The notes beneath the pieces are model-generated. The model searched no databases. It saw only the letters and a list, made by a program, of their open reading frames with translations, and was not told the origin of the DNA. From assembly GCA_018823325.1 (NCBI GenBank), contig JAHJIJ010000021.1:20163-84162 (forward strand): a stretch of 64,000 nucleotides of DNA, read 5' to 3'. The position numbers and the translations under genes are program-made. Of this stretch, positions 1 through 9,402 are shown piece by piece (within the stretch, counting starts at the first letter, position 1; the number at the start of each line of letters is the position of its first letter). This DNA is from Alphaproteobacteria bacterium (GTDB lineage: Bacteria > Pseudomonadota > Alphaproteobacteria > Sphingomonadales > Sphingomonadaceae).

Positions 1-2647
1 TGGCGAGGGCCAGATTGAGGTCTTCCATCCGCGCCTGAACCTCCATGCCGTCCCCATAATGGCCGGCGAGGTACAACTTGCCGCTGCCGACGCTAAGGCG
101 GGCCGGCGCGAGCGTGTAGCGATTGCCAGCCGGCGTGATGCGCAGGGCATTGTCGGTCTTCACGTCGACGCCATTGAACCGGCCATCGAGCGCGACGCGC
201 CAGAGGTCGGCCTCCATCATGGCATTGGCGGCGAGGCGGAAGGGGTAGCGGGTGCGGCCCTCGACCAGCAACTTCGCCTGGCCCGCGCCATTGCGATAAT
301 CGAGCGTGCCGCGCGCGACCGCGAGGGTGAGATCGCCCATGCGTGCACCGGCAAGCTGCGCATCGGCGGTGATCTGCGGCTGCTCGGTCAGCAGTGCATC
401 CGCCTTGATGATTGCCTGCTCGATGGTCACGCCAGCCTCGCCGGGCAGGCTGGCATTGCGGGCGGTGGCGTTGACCAGCGCGCGCTGCACGCCCGCCTGC
501 GAAGAGAGATCGACCCGGCCATTGATGCCCGATCCGTCAGCGAGCAACGCGCCCTCGAAGGGTCCGGCCTGGTTCTGGGCGAGGCGGCCGGTAAGGCCGA
601 CGCCGGCGAAGCTCGTGCCCTGCCGAACATCGATGGTCAGCGGGCCGCGCCCGGTCATGACGGCAAGGTCAACGTCGACGGGTCCGTAGTCGGAGATTGC
701 TTCCCCGTTCACGACATAAGTGCCGTCATCGCCGCGAATGGTCGCGACCACATTGGCAAGGCCGATGCCCATGCCGGGGCGCTCCGCGGCGACGCGAACG
801 AGCGGCTGCGAAACGGTGCCGGTGATTTCCACACCGAGCGGGCCATATTGATCGGAACTGCCTCGCCCGGAAAAGCGCACGGCGCCGTCGGCGGCATAGC
901 GTCCGCTGGCGCCTGTCATGCGGAACTGCGGGGCCGAGATATTGAGGCGATCGAGACTGGCGACGCCGTTACTGTCATAGCCGACATCCGCGACGATCAG
1001 CGCATTGCCGCCAAGGAAGCTCTGCAAACCGTCATTGAGCAGGCGCGTGGAGCGGGCCGTGACGCGGCCACCGAGGCGGAAATGGCCGTTCTGGCTCGAT
1101 TTGAGGTCCATGTTCGTCTGCAGGTTGAACACGCCGACGCTTTCGACCTGATAGCCGTTGACGCGACCGTTGAGGGCTCCGGTGTAGAGCCCTTCATTGA
1201 GGTCCGCGACGATGACGGCTGTGGTGTCGATCCGGTCGGAGCGCAGGCGCATATTATCTGAAAGGATGCGGCCATTCGCGTAAGCCAGATCGCCATCGAG
1301 GCGCACATTGGTCAGCAGCCGGTTGACACCGTTGTTGACCCCACTGATCCGCCGCGCACTTCCCTGTAAGGGAATGAGCCACTGTTCTTTGTCCAACGCC
1401 GCACTGCCAGAGACGGCCAGCCCTTCGATCAGCGTCGCGCCGAATCCGATCTGGCGAGCATTGATGCCGTACCGGATGTTCGGTGCGACGAAGTCACCGT
1501 TGAGCGTCGCATTCATCGCGACATCCGCGCCGCGCAGATTTTCAGCGATCACGCTGGGGTTGAGCAAGCGGAAGGTGAGATCCAGATTTTCCATCCGGCT
1601 CGCGCCCAGATCGACCAGACCCTGTGCGCCGAAGGTGAAGTTGTCGCTCGTCACATCGCCCTTGATCCGCGCGCGCCGGTCCGCGAGCGCTGCGGTGAGA
1701 TCGACCTGTGTGATCGGCTCCAGCATGTTGCGCGCCGGGCCTGTCATGAACAGACCGGGGCGCAGCGGGCCACGCAGCGTGAAGGTGCCGTCACGGGCGG
1801 TAATCGCCACATTGGCGAGGCTCTCACTGCCCATCTGGCCGGTGAGGCGGCCATCCCAAGCCTGCCAGTCACCCTTGCCACTGAGCGCCAGCGTGGTGGG
1901 TTGCTCGACGCCGGTGAAGCTGGCGAGCAGCCCTTGTGCGGGGGCGTTCAGACGCAGATCGAGAGTGAGACGGTTGTCCTCGGGTACGGCATCCAGCAGC
2001 AGCGCGAGACGGTCCCCGCCCGCAATTCCCGGTGCCGCGATGGCGCGGCCATCGGCCTTGATGCGCGCGCGGCGGTCAGCAATGTCCACCGTTCCGGTCA
2101 GCCCGAGCAGGTGCCGCTGGCCCGTCACCGGTTCATCGATTTGGAGTCGTCCGATCTCCAGCCGGTTCACGTCGACGTCGAGGTCCGGTAGCAACGGCCC
2201 CTCGCTGGGTGGCGTCTCGCGGAATTCCGGCTGGCGATGGAAGCGTGCCGCCGGAACGACAAGCGAGCGGATGTCGACATGATTGCGCAGATAGGCGAGC
2301 GGACGCCAGTCCATCTCGATCAGCGGGGCACTCAGGAATACGCCTTTGGGATCGCGCACTTCCACATTGCGCAACCGCATGGCGCCGAAGATCGACCCTT
2401 CGATCCGCCCGACGCCGATCTCCATCCCATTCTCGAAGGCCAGACCCTCGATCTGGCGCGTGACGAAGGCGCGGCCGCCATCGGTATTGAGCCAGGCGTA
2501 GCCGCCAAGGATGGCGACGATCAGCAGCGCCAGGAGGGCGCCGATGCCGATGAGGATGCGGCGCGGCCAGTTGGCGCGGCGCACGACCACGGTGTCGGCC
2601 GGCGGCTCGTCGGGCGCTTCCGGCGGCGGAGGGGCAGTATCAGCCAT
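1..2647 (-). CDS. tamB: Translocation and assembly module subunit TamB (3' part beyond window)
   Basis: Inner-membrane-anchored periplasmic protein that works with TamA in moving material to the outer membrane. The reading frame is open from the ATG at 2647 to the window edge (about 882 codons), so the C-terminal DUF490/TamB domain lies outside. The N-terminus has a proline-rich cytoplasmic stretch, then a single membrane anchor at about residues 33-54 (RRILIGIGALLALLIVAIL), followed by the family-like segment with IEGLAFENGMEIGVGRIEGS. The start codon overlaps the tamA stop by one base (TGATG), so translation is probably coupled. The rest is repetitive beta-rich sequence typical of TamB. Identity rests on the N-terminal pattern and on the tamA neighbour. 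Confidence 0.9.
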   Translation of the reverse strand, partial: MADTAPPPPEAPDEPPADTVVVRRANWPRRILIGIGALLALLIVAILGGYAWLNTDGGRAFVTRQIEGLAFENGMEIGVGRIEGSIFGAMRLRNVEVRDPKGVFLSAPLIEMDWRPLAYLRNHVDIRSLVVPAARFHRQPEFRETPPSEGPLLPDLDVDVNRLEIGRLQIDEPVTGQRHLLGLTGTVDIADRRARIKADGRAIAAPGIAGGDRLALLLDAVPEDNRLTLDLRLNAPAQGLLASFTGVEQPTTLALSGKGDWQAWDGRLTGQMGSESLANVAITARDGTFTLRGPLRPGLFMTGPARNMLEPITQVDLTAALADRRARIKGDVTSDNFTFGAQGLVDLGASRMENLDLTFRLLNPSVIAENLRGADVAMNATLNGDFVAPNIRYGINARQIGFGATLIEGLAVSGSAALDKEQWLIPLQGSARRISGVNNGVNRLLTNVRLDGDLAYANGRILSDNMRLRSDRIDTTAVIVADLNEGLYTGALNGRVNGYQVESVGVFNLQTNMDLKSSQNGHFRLGGRVTARSTRLLNDGLQSFLGGNALIVADVGYDSNGVASLDRLNISAPQFRMTGASGRYAADGAVRFSGRGSSDQYGPLGVEITGTVSQPLVRVAAERPGMGIGLANVVATIRGDDGTYVVNGEAISDYGPVDVDLAVMTGRGPLTIDVRQGTSFAGVGLTGRLAQNQAGPFEGALLADGSGINGRVDLSSQAGVQRALVNATARNASLPGEAGVTIEQAIIKADALLTEQPQITADAQLAGARMGDLTLAVARGTLDYRNGAGQAKLLVEGRTRYPFRLAANAMMEADLWRVALDGRFNGVDVKTDNALRITPAGNRYTLAPARLSVGSGKLYLAGHYGDGMEVQARMEDLNLALA

Positions 2648-4866
2648 CAGAATGCCTGCCCGATCGAGACGTAGACCGAGACGCGTGATTCACCGGGCTG
2701 TCGGTTGATCGGTGTCGCGACATCGAGCCGGATCGGCCCGAAATTGGTGTAGAAGCGCCCGCCGATGCCGACGCCGAAGCGCCAGTCGTTAAAGCGCGGC
2801 AGCTGACTGGTGTAGACCTGCCCCGCATCCACGAAGCCGACCACGCCATAGTCGTCGAAGCGATAGCGCACTTCCGCTGCCGCCTCGACAAGGCTTCGCC
2901 CACCAATGGGGCGCGCCTCGGGGTCCTTGGGGCCGAGTTCCTGATAGCCAAAGCCGCGTACCGAACCGCCGCCACCGGCATAGAAACGCCGCGATGGCGC
3001 GATCTGCTCGCGCGCTGCGCCGCCGATCATCCCCACCCGTGCCCGACCGGCGAGGACGATGTTGTCCGCAACCGGATAATATGCGGTGCCCTCGAATATG
3101 GCGCGTGCATAGGTCTGGGTGCCGCTGCCGAGCGAGACTTCCGGTGACAGCCATGCGGAAAGTCGGAAGCCGCGGGTCGGATCGAGCAGCGAGTTGGAGG
3201 TGTCGAACATCACCTGCCCGGGAAGCGCGGCCAAATAATAAGTCCGCCGGCGCAATTCGCCTGCGTTGAAATCATAGTCTTCTTCGTTGGAACCGAGCAG
3301 CTCGAACCCGAAGTTATAGGTGAGGCGCTTCTGCCAGATCGGTGTGCTTTCATAAGCGATGCGGCCGTAGAGGCGGCCTGTATAGGCCTCGAACGCCTCG
3401 AAATTGCTGTGCCGGGCATCGATGCCCAATTCCACGCTCCGGTCGCGCCGTCCGGCGTTCGAGCGGCGAAAGCTGACGCCAAGGCCCTGCTCCAGCGTGC
3501 CGGCGGTCCCCTGCACAATCAGCGCACCTTCGGGCGGGAAGAGGTTGCGGTGCGTCCAGCTCCCTTCCACCTTGAAGCCTTCGCCGGTGCCGTTGCCGGC
3601 CTGCGCGGCCAATGTGCGGGCCGGGCCTGCCTCCTGATTGACAACGAGCGTTGCATAGTCGGTGCCGTCGCCCGCAGCCTCGCCGCTCGGACGGGGCGTG
3701 ACCGAGGCGACTGACAACAGGCCAGTGGCGATGAGCGCCTTGCGCAGATCGTCCACCATTCTGCTGTCATAGAGCTCGCCTTTGCGGAAACGAGCGATCT
3801 TCTCGATGTGATCCGGCTCGAACACCGGGTTTTTGCCCTCAACGACGATCTCGCCGAAGCTGCTTCGCGGGCCGGGTGCGATGGGGAGGGTGTAGTCCCC
3901 GGTCTCGGTTTTCGGATCGAGAAAAATGTCGCGCTGGCCGATGTCCACGAAGGGGTAGCCATTCTCCGGCAGCTTTACGGCGATGTTGGCTTCGGCGCCC
4001 AATATGCGTTCGGCGACGATTGGGTCGCCGGTGCGGGGGCGAAATGCGCCGGAGATCAGATCGTCGGGCTCGACCGGCGGCGCATCAAAGCGCACCGCGC
4101 CCAGCATGTAACGCGGGCCGGGCGTCGCTTCCAATATGACGGTAACCGGTTCTTCACTGTCCTGCTCGGGCAGATCGAGGGTGTCGCGCACCGTGGCGTC
4201 GAAAAAGCCCTGCGAGGAAAGAATATCGACCAGAAGCTTCTGGTCTTCCTCCAGCCGGGCGTTGATCATCGCGCCATTGTCGGCCTTGCCGTCGCCGTCT
4301 TCCAACGCGGAAAGCTCGCGGAACTGGCCCAGGATCGCGCTGTCATCCACCGGTCGAACCGCGTCGTCGCCGTCCAGGGCGCTCAGGCCCTCGATCCGGT
4401 AGCTGTAGCGCACCGCCGGGGGTGGTCCTTCGTCCGCCTCCGTATATTGGCTCTCGTCAAACGCCTCGACGTCGAAGGACTCGATCGGAACAAGCGGCTG
4501 ATCCAGCTCGGGGTCGAGCTCGGGCGGGGCGGGCAGTCCATCGACCGGCTCGGTGGCAGCAGCGCGATCAGTCTGCGCGGCGCGCCGGTCGGCCTCGGCT
4601 TCCCATGCCTCGACGCTCCCCATCGGCGCGTCCTCATCGATCGGCGGAATGCTCGCATCAAACTCATCGTCGGTGATGATCGGTTCGGCAGGAGCGTTTT
4701 CGTTCGCTTCGGACGCGGGCTGCTGTGACTGCGCAAAGGCGGGCTGCGTTAGTGCCGCGCTTGCCAGCAGTCCCCCCATCCATGCTGCGGTAACAGCCGA
4801 TCGGCCTGCACCTCTGCTTCCTTTCCGCAGTCCTGACGACAATGAAGGCTCCCTGGTCGCATGCAC
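2647..4866 (-). CDS. tamA: Autotransporter assembly outer-membrane protein TamA (BamA/Omp85 family)
   Basis: Outer-membrane barrel protein of the Omp85 family and partner of TamB. The 739-residue product starts with a long signal peptide ending near ALTQPAFAQ (about residue 46), then an acidic, low-complexity linker. POTRA-like repeats lie between roughly residues 150 and 400 and a C-terminal surface-antigen barrel between about 430 and 739. The barrel holds a segment like the family's conserved motif (VRGFGYQELGPKDPEARPIG) and the final strand ends in VSIGQAF, with the terminal Phe typical of outer-membrane barrels. It is the first gene of a tamA-tamB operon on the reverse strand. About 260 bases separate it from the next gene; part of that gap is AT-rich (about 5070-5110) and probably holds the promoter. 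Confidence 0.92.
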   Translation of the reverse strand: MHATREPSLSSGLRKGSRGAGRSAVTAAWMGGLLASAALTQPAFAQSQQPASEANENAPAEPIITDDEFDASIPPIDEDAPMGSVEAWEAEADRRAAQTDRAAATEPVDGLPAPPELDPELDQPLVPIESFDVEAFDESQYTEADEGPPPAVRYSYRIEGLSALDGDDAVRPVDDSAILGQFRELSALEDGDGKADNGAMINARLEEDQKLLVDILSSQGFFDATVRDTLDLPEQDSEEPVTVILEATPGPRYMLGAVRFDAPPVEPDDLISGAFRPRTGDPIVAERILGAEANIAVKLPENGYPFVDIGQRDIFLDPKTETGDYTLPIAPGPRSSFGEIVVEGKNPVFEPDHIEKIARFRKGELYDSRMVDDLRKALIATGLLSVASVTPRPSGEAAGDGTDYATLVVNQEAGPARTLAAQAGNGTGEGFKVEGSWTHRNLFPPEGALIVQGTAGTLEQGLGVSFRRSNAGRRDRSVELGIDARHSNFEAFEAYTGRLYGRIAYESTPIWQKRLTYNFGFELLGSNEEDYDFNAGELRRRTYYLAALPGQVMFDTSNSLLDPTRGFRLSAWLSPEVSLGSGTQTYARAIFEGTAYYPVADNIVLAGRARVGMIGGAAREQIAPSRRFYAGGGGSVRGFGYQELGPKDPEARPIGGRSLVEAAAEVRYRFDDYGVVGFVDAGQVYTSQLPRFNDWRFGVGIGGRFYTNFGPIRLDVATPINRQPGESRVSVYVSIGQAF

Positions 4867-5127
4867 GGCGACATCCGCGAGCCGTTCGGCTCCCCGAAAT
4901 TATAATGCCGCAGCATCGAGTTGGTTGCGCGCTCATGGGTGTCCGCGCAAGTCCGACAATACCAACGGGCATAGGGGGGTGAGGCGCGGCTTTCAATCCG
5001 CGGGGTTGCCGTCACGCCGCAGGTGCGCGACCCGCTGGCCGGATTTCAGCCTGCTTCTGGGTGGAATTGGAATTTAAATGATTTAAACCAATATCTTAAA
5101 GGTATAATCTTGAAACCCGTTGTTGCC

Positions 5128-5637
5128 CTATCGCTCGTCCTCAGCATCCGCAGGCACGACCTCGGCCGTCATTCGCGAGAAGCGCTCGATCTCGCAAGCC
5201 GAGCCATTGCGCGCGTGCAGCGTGTCCCGTCCGGCGCAGATAACGCCATCCTTGTTCGGCGAGATATAGAAGCCAGCGTAGAAATCGGCGGGGCGGCAGG
5301 CCCGGCCGAGATGTGCCAGATAGCGCTCGTTGCTGCTGACCACCATGGTCACCCCCGCCTTGCTCGCCACCACGGCGGCGCGGATCAGATTGAGAGGGAC
5401 GCAGCGAGGCCCGCGGCTCTCTTTCCAGCGGATCACGGTCACCGGACCGTTCGTTCGTGGTTGCGCAGGCATGGTCGGGATACGGATGATGACTCGCTGC
5501 TCGATGGAGAGTTGCGCGAGTTGGATCGGTTGCTGCGGAGCTGTCGCACGATCCGAACGGGTCTGCCCGGCTTCTGCGGTCTGCGATACCCCGAGTAGAA
5601 TAAGCGGCAGCAAGATGATCGACGACAAGGCTGGCAA
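5128..5637 (-). CDS. Secreted hypothetical protein
   Basis: No family recognised. The 169-residue product has a clear signal peptide (hydrophobic IILLPLILLGV, cleavage likely after QTAEA near residue 23). The mature part has four cysteines, in RCVPLNL, GRACRPAD, GVICAGRD and GSACEIE, which suggests two disulphide bonds in the periplasm. The C-terminus is acidic. It stands alone, divergent from the FAD oxidase gene (start 5785) across about 150 bases. Codon use resembles the neighbours, so it is likely real; comparable small cysteine-containing secreted proteins occur in sphingomonads. The function is unknown. Confidence 0.65.
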   Translation of the reverse strand: MPALSSIILLPLILLGVSQTAEAGQTRSDRATAPQQPIQLAQLSIEQRVIIRIPTMPAQPRTNGPVTVIRWKESRGPRCVPLNLIRAAVVASKAGVTMVVSSNERYLAHLGRACRPADFYAGFYISPNKDGVICAGRDTLHARNGSACEIERFSRMTAEVVPADAEDER

Positions 5638-5784
5638 TGAACTGACCCCAGGGAAGGAGATGCCCTAACCGGTAGCGCTTGAACAGCCGATTAATTGCGG
5701 GATCAACATCAAAGCCTGGGTCCGTCCCCGGAATCTTGTGCGCAGACTGTGGCAATGCGGAGCAGCGCACGGCATATAGGGCCA

Positions 5785-7224
5785 ATGATTTCTAGCATCG
5801 CCCTGGACGCGTTCCGCGCCATCGCCGGCCCGCGCGGCCTCATCGAGGACCGCGACCTCATTGCCCCATGGCTCGGCGACTGGCGCGGCAAATATCATGG
5901 AGATGCCGCCGCGATTTTGACGCCGCGTTCGACGCAGGAGGTGGCCGCCATGGTCCGCCGCGCCCGCGAGCACAACGTTGCGCTGGTTCCGCAGGGCGGC
6001 AACACCTCCATGGTCGGTGGGGCGACCCCTCCGGCTGATGGCAGCGCGCTCATCCTCTCGCTACGCGCAATGAACCAGATTCGCGCCATCGATCCCGATG
6101 CCAATCTGGCGGTCTGCGAGGCCGGTGTGATCCTTTCGACGCTGCATGATGCGGCAGCGGCAGTCGGGCGCCGTTTCCCGCTGAGCCTTGGAGCCAAGGG
6201 GTCTGCAACGGTGGGTGGGCTCGTTTCGACCAATGCCGGCGGCACGCAGGTGCTGCGCCACGGCACGATGCGCGCGCTGGTCGAGGGTATCGAGGCGGTG
6301 CTGCCCGACGGATCGATCCATGACGGCATCGCGGCGCTCAAGAAGGACAATCGCGGTTACGATCTGAAGCAACTGCTCATCGGTGCGGAGGGCACGCTCG
6401 GCATCGTAACGGCCGCGAGCCTGCGACTGGCGCCCGCCATCGCGGATCGCGCGGTGGCGTGGGCAGGGGTCAACGATCCCGAGCAGGCGCTGGCGCTGCT
6501 GCGCTTCATGGAGGCACGGCTGGGGCCGGTGGTCGAGGGGTTTGAAGTCATGGCGGGGGACACGCTCGGCTTCGTCCTGTCCGTCATCCCTGACACGCGC
6601 GCGCCGATCGAAACCCGCACGCCATGGAATGCACTGATCGAGGTCGATCTGGATGCGCTGGACGAAGAAGCAGGCGCCGCCGCGCGCATGGAATCCGCGC
6701 TTGCGGAGGCTTTCGAGCGCGGGCTGATCGTCGATGCGGCCATTGCCGCCAGCGAGGCGCAGGCCCAAGCCTTCTGGAAACTGCGCGAAAGTGCATCCGA
6801 AGCGGAGCGAGCGCAGGGGCCGGCGATTCAGTTCGATGTCAGCGTACCGATCGCGGATATGCCGCGCTTCATGGTCGAGGCAGCGGCGGCGTGCGAGGCG
6901 CGGTTCCCCGGCGCGACGGCGTCTTCCTTCGGCCACCTTGGCGACGGCAATGTCCATTTTCACGTGCGTGCCCCCGCCGGCACAGAGGCGGGGCAGGGCG
7001 CAGACTGGTTTGCCGTGCACGGGGCCGAGGCCACCCGGTTCGTCAACGATCTCGTCGTGTCCATGCACGGCTCCATCTCCGCCGAGCATGGCATCGGGCA
7101 GATGAAGATTGACGAGTTCGCGCGGCTCACGCCGGCCGCCCAGCTCAACGCCGTCCGGGCGATCAAGCGGGCGCTCGATCCGGAAGGTCTGTTCAATCCG
7201 GGCAAGCTTGTGCCCCTTGCCTAG
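5785..7224 (+). CDS. FAD-binding oxidoreductase, D-lactate/2-hydroxyglutarate dehydrogenase type
   Basis: Flavoprotein of the GlcD/D-2-hydroxyacid dehydrogenase family that oxidises a 2-hydroxy acid to the keto acid. I place the start at ATG 5785 (MISSIALDAF), which gives 479 residues, the usual family length; an upstream in-frame start at 5695 would add 30 residues without family character. The FAD-binding PCMH domain contains ALVPQGGNTSMVGGATPP and LGAKGSATVGGLVSTNAGG. The C-terminal domain has the metal-site motifs GHLGDGNVHFHV and ISAEHGIGQMK near the end. Members include D-lactate, glycolate and D-2-hydroxyglutarate dehydrogenases; which substrate is used cannot be told from sequence. 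It stands alone, with SapC 89 bases downstream. Confidence 0.88.
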   Translation: MISSIALDAFRAIAGPRGLIEDRDLIAPWLGDWRGKYHGDAAAILTPRSTQEVAAMVRRAREHNVALVPQGGNTSMVGGATPPADGSALILSLRAMNQIRAIDPDANLAVCEAGVILSTLHDAAAAVGRRFPLSLGAKGSATVGGLVSTNAGGTQVLRHGTMRALVEGIEAVLPDGSIHDGIAALKKDNRGYDLKQLLIGAEGTLGIVTAASLRLAPAIADRAVAWAGVNDPEQALALLRFMEARLGPVVEGFEVMAGDTLGFVLSVIPDTRAPIETRTPWNALIEVDLDALDEEAGAAARMESALAEAFERGLIVDAAIAASEAQAQAFWKLRESASEAERAQGPAIQFDVSVPIADMPRFMVEAAAACEARFPGATASSFGHLGDGNVHFHVRAPAGTEAGQGADWFAVHGAEATRFVNDLVVSMHGSISAEHGIGQMKIDEFARLTPAAQLNAVRAIKRALDPEGLFNPGKLVPLA

Positions 7225-7313
7225 GCCGGAGCTGGCCATTATGGCCGGGCCTCATTCAGCCGGCCCATGTGGGGGACGGGCTGGATCCATGTCCGTTTCA
7301 GGAGACCGATGTC

Positions 7314-8093
7314 ATGGCCAGCGCGCCACAACCCCAGAATCTGCCTTTGCTTTACAACGACCTGGTGCCGCTCAATGTCGAGCAGCACAGCAAGTACACG
7401 CTTCGCAATTATGATGCTGCGCCGCATATCGTCGGCGTGCACGCCGTCCCGCTGACGCTCGACGAGTTCGCGCAGGCGCAGCGCTTCCTGCCGATCGTCT
7501 TCTCCAGCGGTGCCAATCCTGTGCCTTTGGCGCTGATGGGGCTCAACGAAGGTGTCAACACGCTGGTCGACAGCGAGGGCAAGCTGCTCCGTGACGATGG
7601 CTATGTGCCGGCCTATATCCGTCGCTATCCCTGGATGCTGGTGCGCCTGCGCCATGATTCGGATGAGCTGTCGCTCTGCTTCGATCCGACCAGCAATGTT
7701 GTCGGCGAATATGAGGACGGCCGCCCGCTCATCGAAAATGGCGAGGCGAGCGCGCTGACCAAGGAACTGCTCGCATTCTGCCAGCAATTCGAGGAAGCGG
7801 CGATGCGCACCGGCCAGTTCGTCAAGGAACTGCAGGAGCAGGAACTGCTGATGGATGGCGAGCTGAGCATTCAGATCCCGGATCAGGAAAAGCCCTTCGT
7901 CTATCGCGGCTTCCAGATGGTCAATGAAGAGAAGCTGCGCGAGCTGCGCGGCGACCAGCTGCGCAAGTTCAACCAGAGCGGCGCGCTGCCGCTGATCCAT
8001 GCGCACCTCTTCTCACTGCAGGGCATGCGCGAACTGTTCTTCGCCCAGCGCAAGCTCGGTCTCGGGCCGGTGCCGGCCTTCCAGATCAGCTGA
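7314..8093 (+). CDS. SapC family protein
   Basis: Member of the SapC family (named after an S-layer-associated protein), common in alphaproteobacteria and of unknown biochemical role. The start is set at ATG 7314 (MASAPQPQNL), preceded by AGGAG eight bases upstream; the longer frame from 7269 has no such signal. The 259-residue product has no signal peptide or membrane segment. Family-like stretches are YNDLVPLNVEQHSKY near the N-terminus and FLPIVFSSGANPVPLALMGL around residues 55-75. A charged, probably helical part ends with LREL...LRKFNQSGALPLIHAHLFSL. It is followed by a hairpin and the candidate small RNA. Confidence 0.82.
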   Translation: MASAPQPQNLPLLYNDLVPLNVEQHSKYTLRNYDAAPHIVGVHAVPLTLDEFAQAQRFLPIVFSSGANPVPLALMGLNEGVNTLVDSEGKLLRDDGYVPAYIRRYPWMLVRLRHDSDELSLCFDPTSNVVGEYEDGRPLIENGEASALTKELLAFCQQFEEAAMRTGQFVKELQEQELLMDGELSIQIPDQEKPFVYRGFQMVNEEKLRELRGDQLRKFNQSGALPLIHAHLFSLQGMRELFFAQRKLGLGPVPAFQIS

Positions 8094-8169
8094 TGCGAGC
8101 CCTCCCGGTCAGCTGAAGTATATATTCGGCGGGTCGAGGCGATTAGTTGAAATAATCATCTACATGACG

Positions 8170-8197
8170 CGGCCCGGACTTGAAAAGGTTCGGGCCG
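8170..8197 (+). other. Hairpin downstream of sapC
   Basis: A perfect 7-bp stem (CGGCCCG at 8170-8176, CGGGCCG at 8191-8197) closes a 14-base loop 76 bases after the sapC stop. No T-run follows, so it is at best a weak or Rho-assisted terminator, or an mRNA-end stabiliser. The 262-base gap 8094-8355 holds this hairpin, the candidate small RNA and no credible protein gene. Confidence 0.4.
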
Positions 8198-8250
8198 TGC
8201 CTTACCTTCGAAATACGCAATGGCTTGTTCCCCCTTTCGAGCTGTTGCGT

Positions 8251-8323
8251 GGGCGTCCCGCCCTTTCGGGACGTCTCCTCCCTGAACCTGGGCCACCCTG
8301 TGCACTGCACGGGGTGGTTTTTT
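8251..8323 (+). ncRNA. Candidate suhB/MmgR-like (alpha-r8) small RNA with intrinsic terminator
   Basis: Seen: a stem-loop CGTCCCG (8254-8260)/CGGGACG (8267-8273), a single-stranded stretch TCTCCTCCCT (8274-8283), and a terminator hairpin CCACCC (8293-8298)/GGGTGG (8312-8317) followed by six T. The total is about 73-77 nt. Known: the alphaproteobacterial alpha-r8 family (MmgR in Sinorhizobium, Rfam suhB) is about 77 nt long, has a hairpin, an unpaired UUUCCUCCCU motif and a terminator, and acts with Hfq as an anti-Shine-Dalgarno regulator. The motif here differs by one base. A CTTGTT at 8224-8229 is at a fitting distance for a -35 element. Family assignment is inferred; a covariance-model search would settle it. 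Confidence 0.5.
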
Positions 8324-8355
8324 GTTGGGAAATGGCGCAGATGCGCCCTTGGCGG

Positions 8356-9237
8356 CTATTCTGCAGCCAGCGGCCGGGCAGAATCAACCAGCTCCCGGAT
8401 GAGCTGCTGAGCAAGCGTCACCAGCAGAGTCTGTATCGCCGCAAGGCCTTCGCCTGGCTCGGCAAGTGAGTCGTCCAGATAAAGGGAACGATCGAATTCG
8501 ATTTGAATGGCGTGAACATCTGCATGCGGACGGCCATGGCGCTCCAGAATATGGTTGCCCGCATAGGGTGCGTTGATAGCGACAGCGATCTGGTGACGGC
8601 GGATGACGTCCGCACACAGATCGGTGAGCTGGTCCATTGCGCTCCGCCCAAACCGGTCACCGATCACCACGCGCGGCACAGGCGTGTCGCTGGCCATGCT
8701 GAGCAGCGGCGGCATGGAATGGATATCGACAAGCAGCGCGACGCCATAGCGCCTGCGCGTGATATCGAGCGCGGAGGACAGGGCCGCATGATAGGGCCTG
8801 TGGATCTGTTCGATGTGCTGGCAGAGCGTGGCGTAGGGCAGGGGCTCACGCCAGAGATTGCCGACCGATGACAGCCGTTCCGGTATCAGCCCCAGGCCGC
8901 CGCGCAGCTTCGCGCTGCTCTGACCCCTAAAACTCCATGGCGCCCCCTGAATGCCGCGCAGATCGACTTCCCGCTCGTCGCGGTTGAGGTCAATGAGCGC
9001 TCTGGGCTGGCGCGCAACAAGCACATGATGGCCCTGTTCGATAAGGCTTTCGACGAGCAGATCGGCATAGCGATCCTCAAGGCCCTGTAGAACTTTGCGT
9101 GGAACGCGCGCCCGATCGATCAGCGCCTGCGGATAGGCCCGGCCCGCATGCGGAACGGCGAACACCACCGGGCCACAGGCGCCCGCCACGCCATAATGAT
9201 CATAGGCTTCGTGGCTCCGGGCAGGATTTGGTCGCAA
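8356..9237 (-). CDS. N-formylglutamate amidohydrolase family protein
   Basis: Zinc hydrolase of the HutG/N-formylglutamate deformylase family, which releases formate and glutamate in one route of histidine breakdown. Family motifs seen are VVFAVPHAGRAYP near the N-terminus, ARQPRALIDLNRDEREVD, LVDIHSMPP and QIEFDRSLYLD. The frame is open to an ATG at 9348, but the first 37 residues look unlike the family. A TTG at 9237 is preceded by GGAGGA (short spacing) and gives 293 residues, close to the usual length, so I prefer it; this start is uncertain. The gene is divergent from cpdR across about 165 bases. No other hut genes are nearby, so a role in general formyl-amino-acid turnover is also possible. 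Confidence 0.82.
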   Translation of the reverse strand: MRPNPARSHEAYDHYGVAGACGPVVFAVPHAGRAYPQALIDRARVPRKVLQGLEDRYADLLVESLIEQGHHVLVARQPRALIDLNRDEREVDLRGIQGAPWSFRGQSSAKLRGGLGLIPERLSSVGNLWREPLPYATLCQHIEQIHRPYHAALSSALDITRRRYGVALLVDIHSMPPLLSMASDTPVPRVVIGDRFGRSAMDQLTDLCADVIRRHQIAVAINAPYAGNHILERHGRPHADVHAIQIEFDRSLYLDDSLAEPGEGLAAIQTLLVTLAQQLIRELVDSARPLAAE

Positions 9238-9402
9238 TGGTCCTCCGAAAAAATGGTGCCGCCGCAGCGAATTTCCGTCAATTGATCGTAACGGATGGAA
9301 AATCTTAATCGCTTTTCGCATAAAGGGATAGCCGACGCCAAGGGTCATCTACTATCGTTTGGCGCGGCGACGATTGAGCATATCGGAGGTCTCGGCAAGC
9401 GC

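Noticed and set aside
59..1261. Long + strand reading frame of 400 codons
   Set aside because: Antisense to tamB; lacks a ribosome-binding site and family features. The reverse-strand frame reads as a clear TamB.
8170..8323. 6S RNA in the gap after sapC
   Set aside because: The region contains separate hairpins rather than the long interrupted duplex with a central bubble; the layout fits a short alpha-r8 type RNA better.
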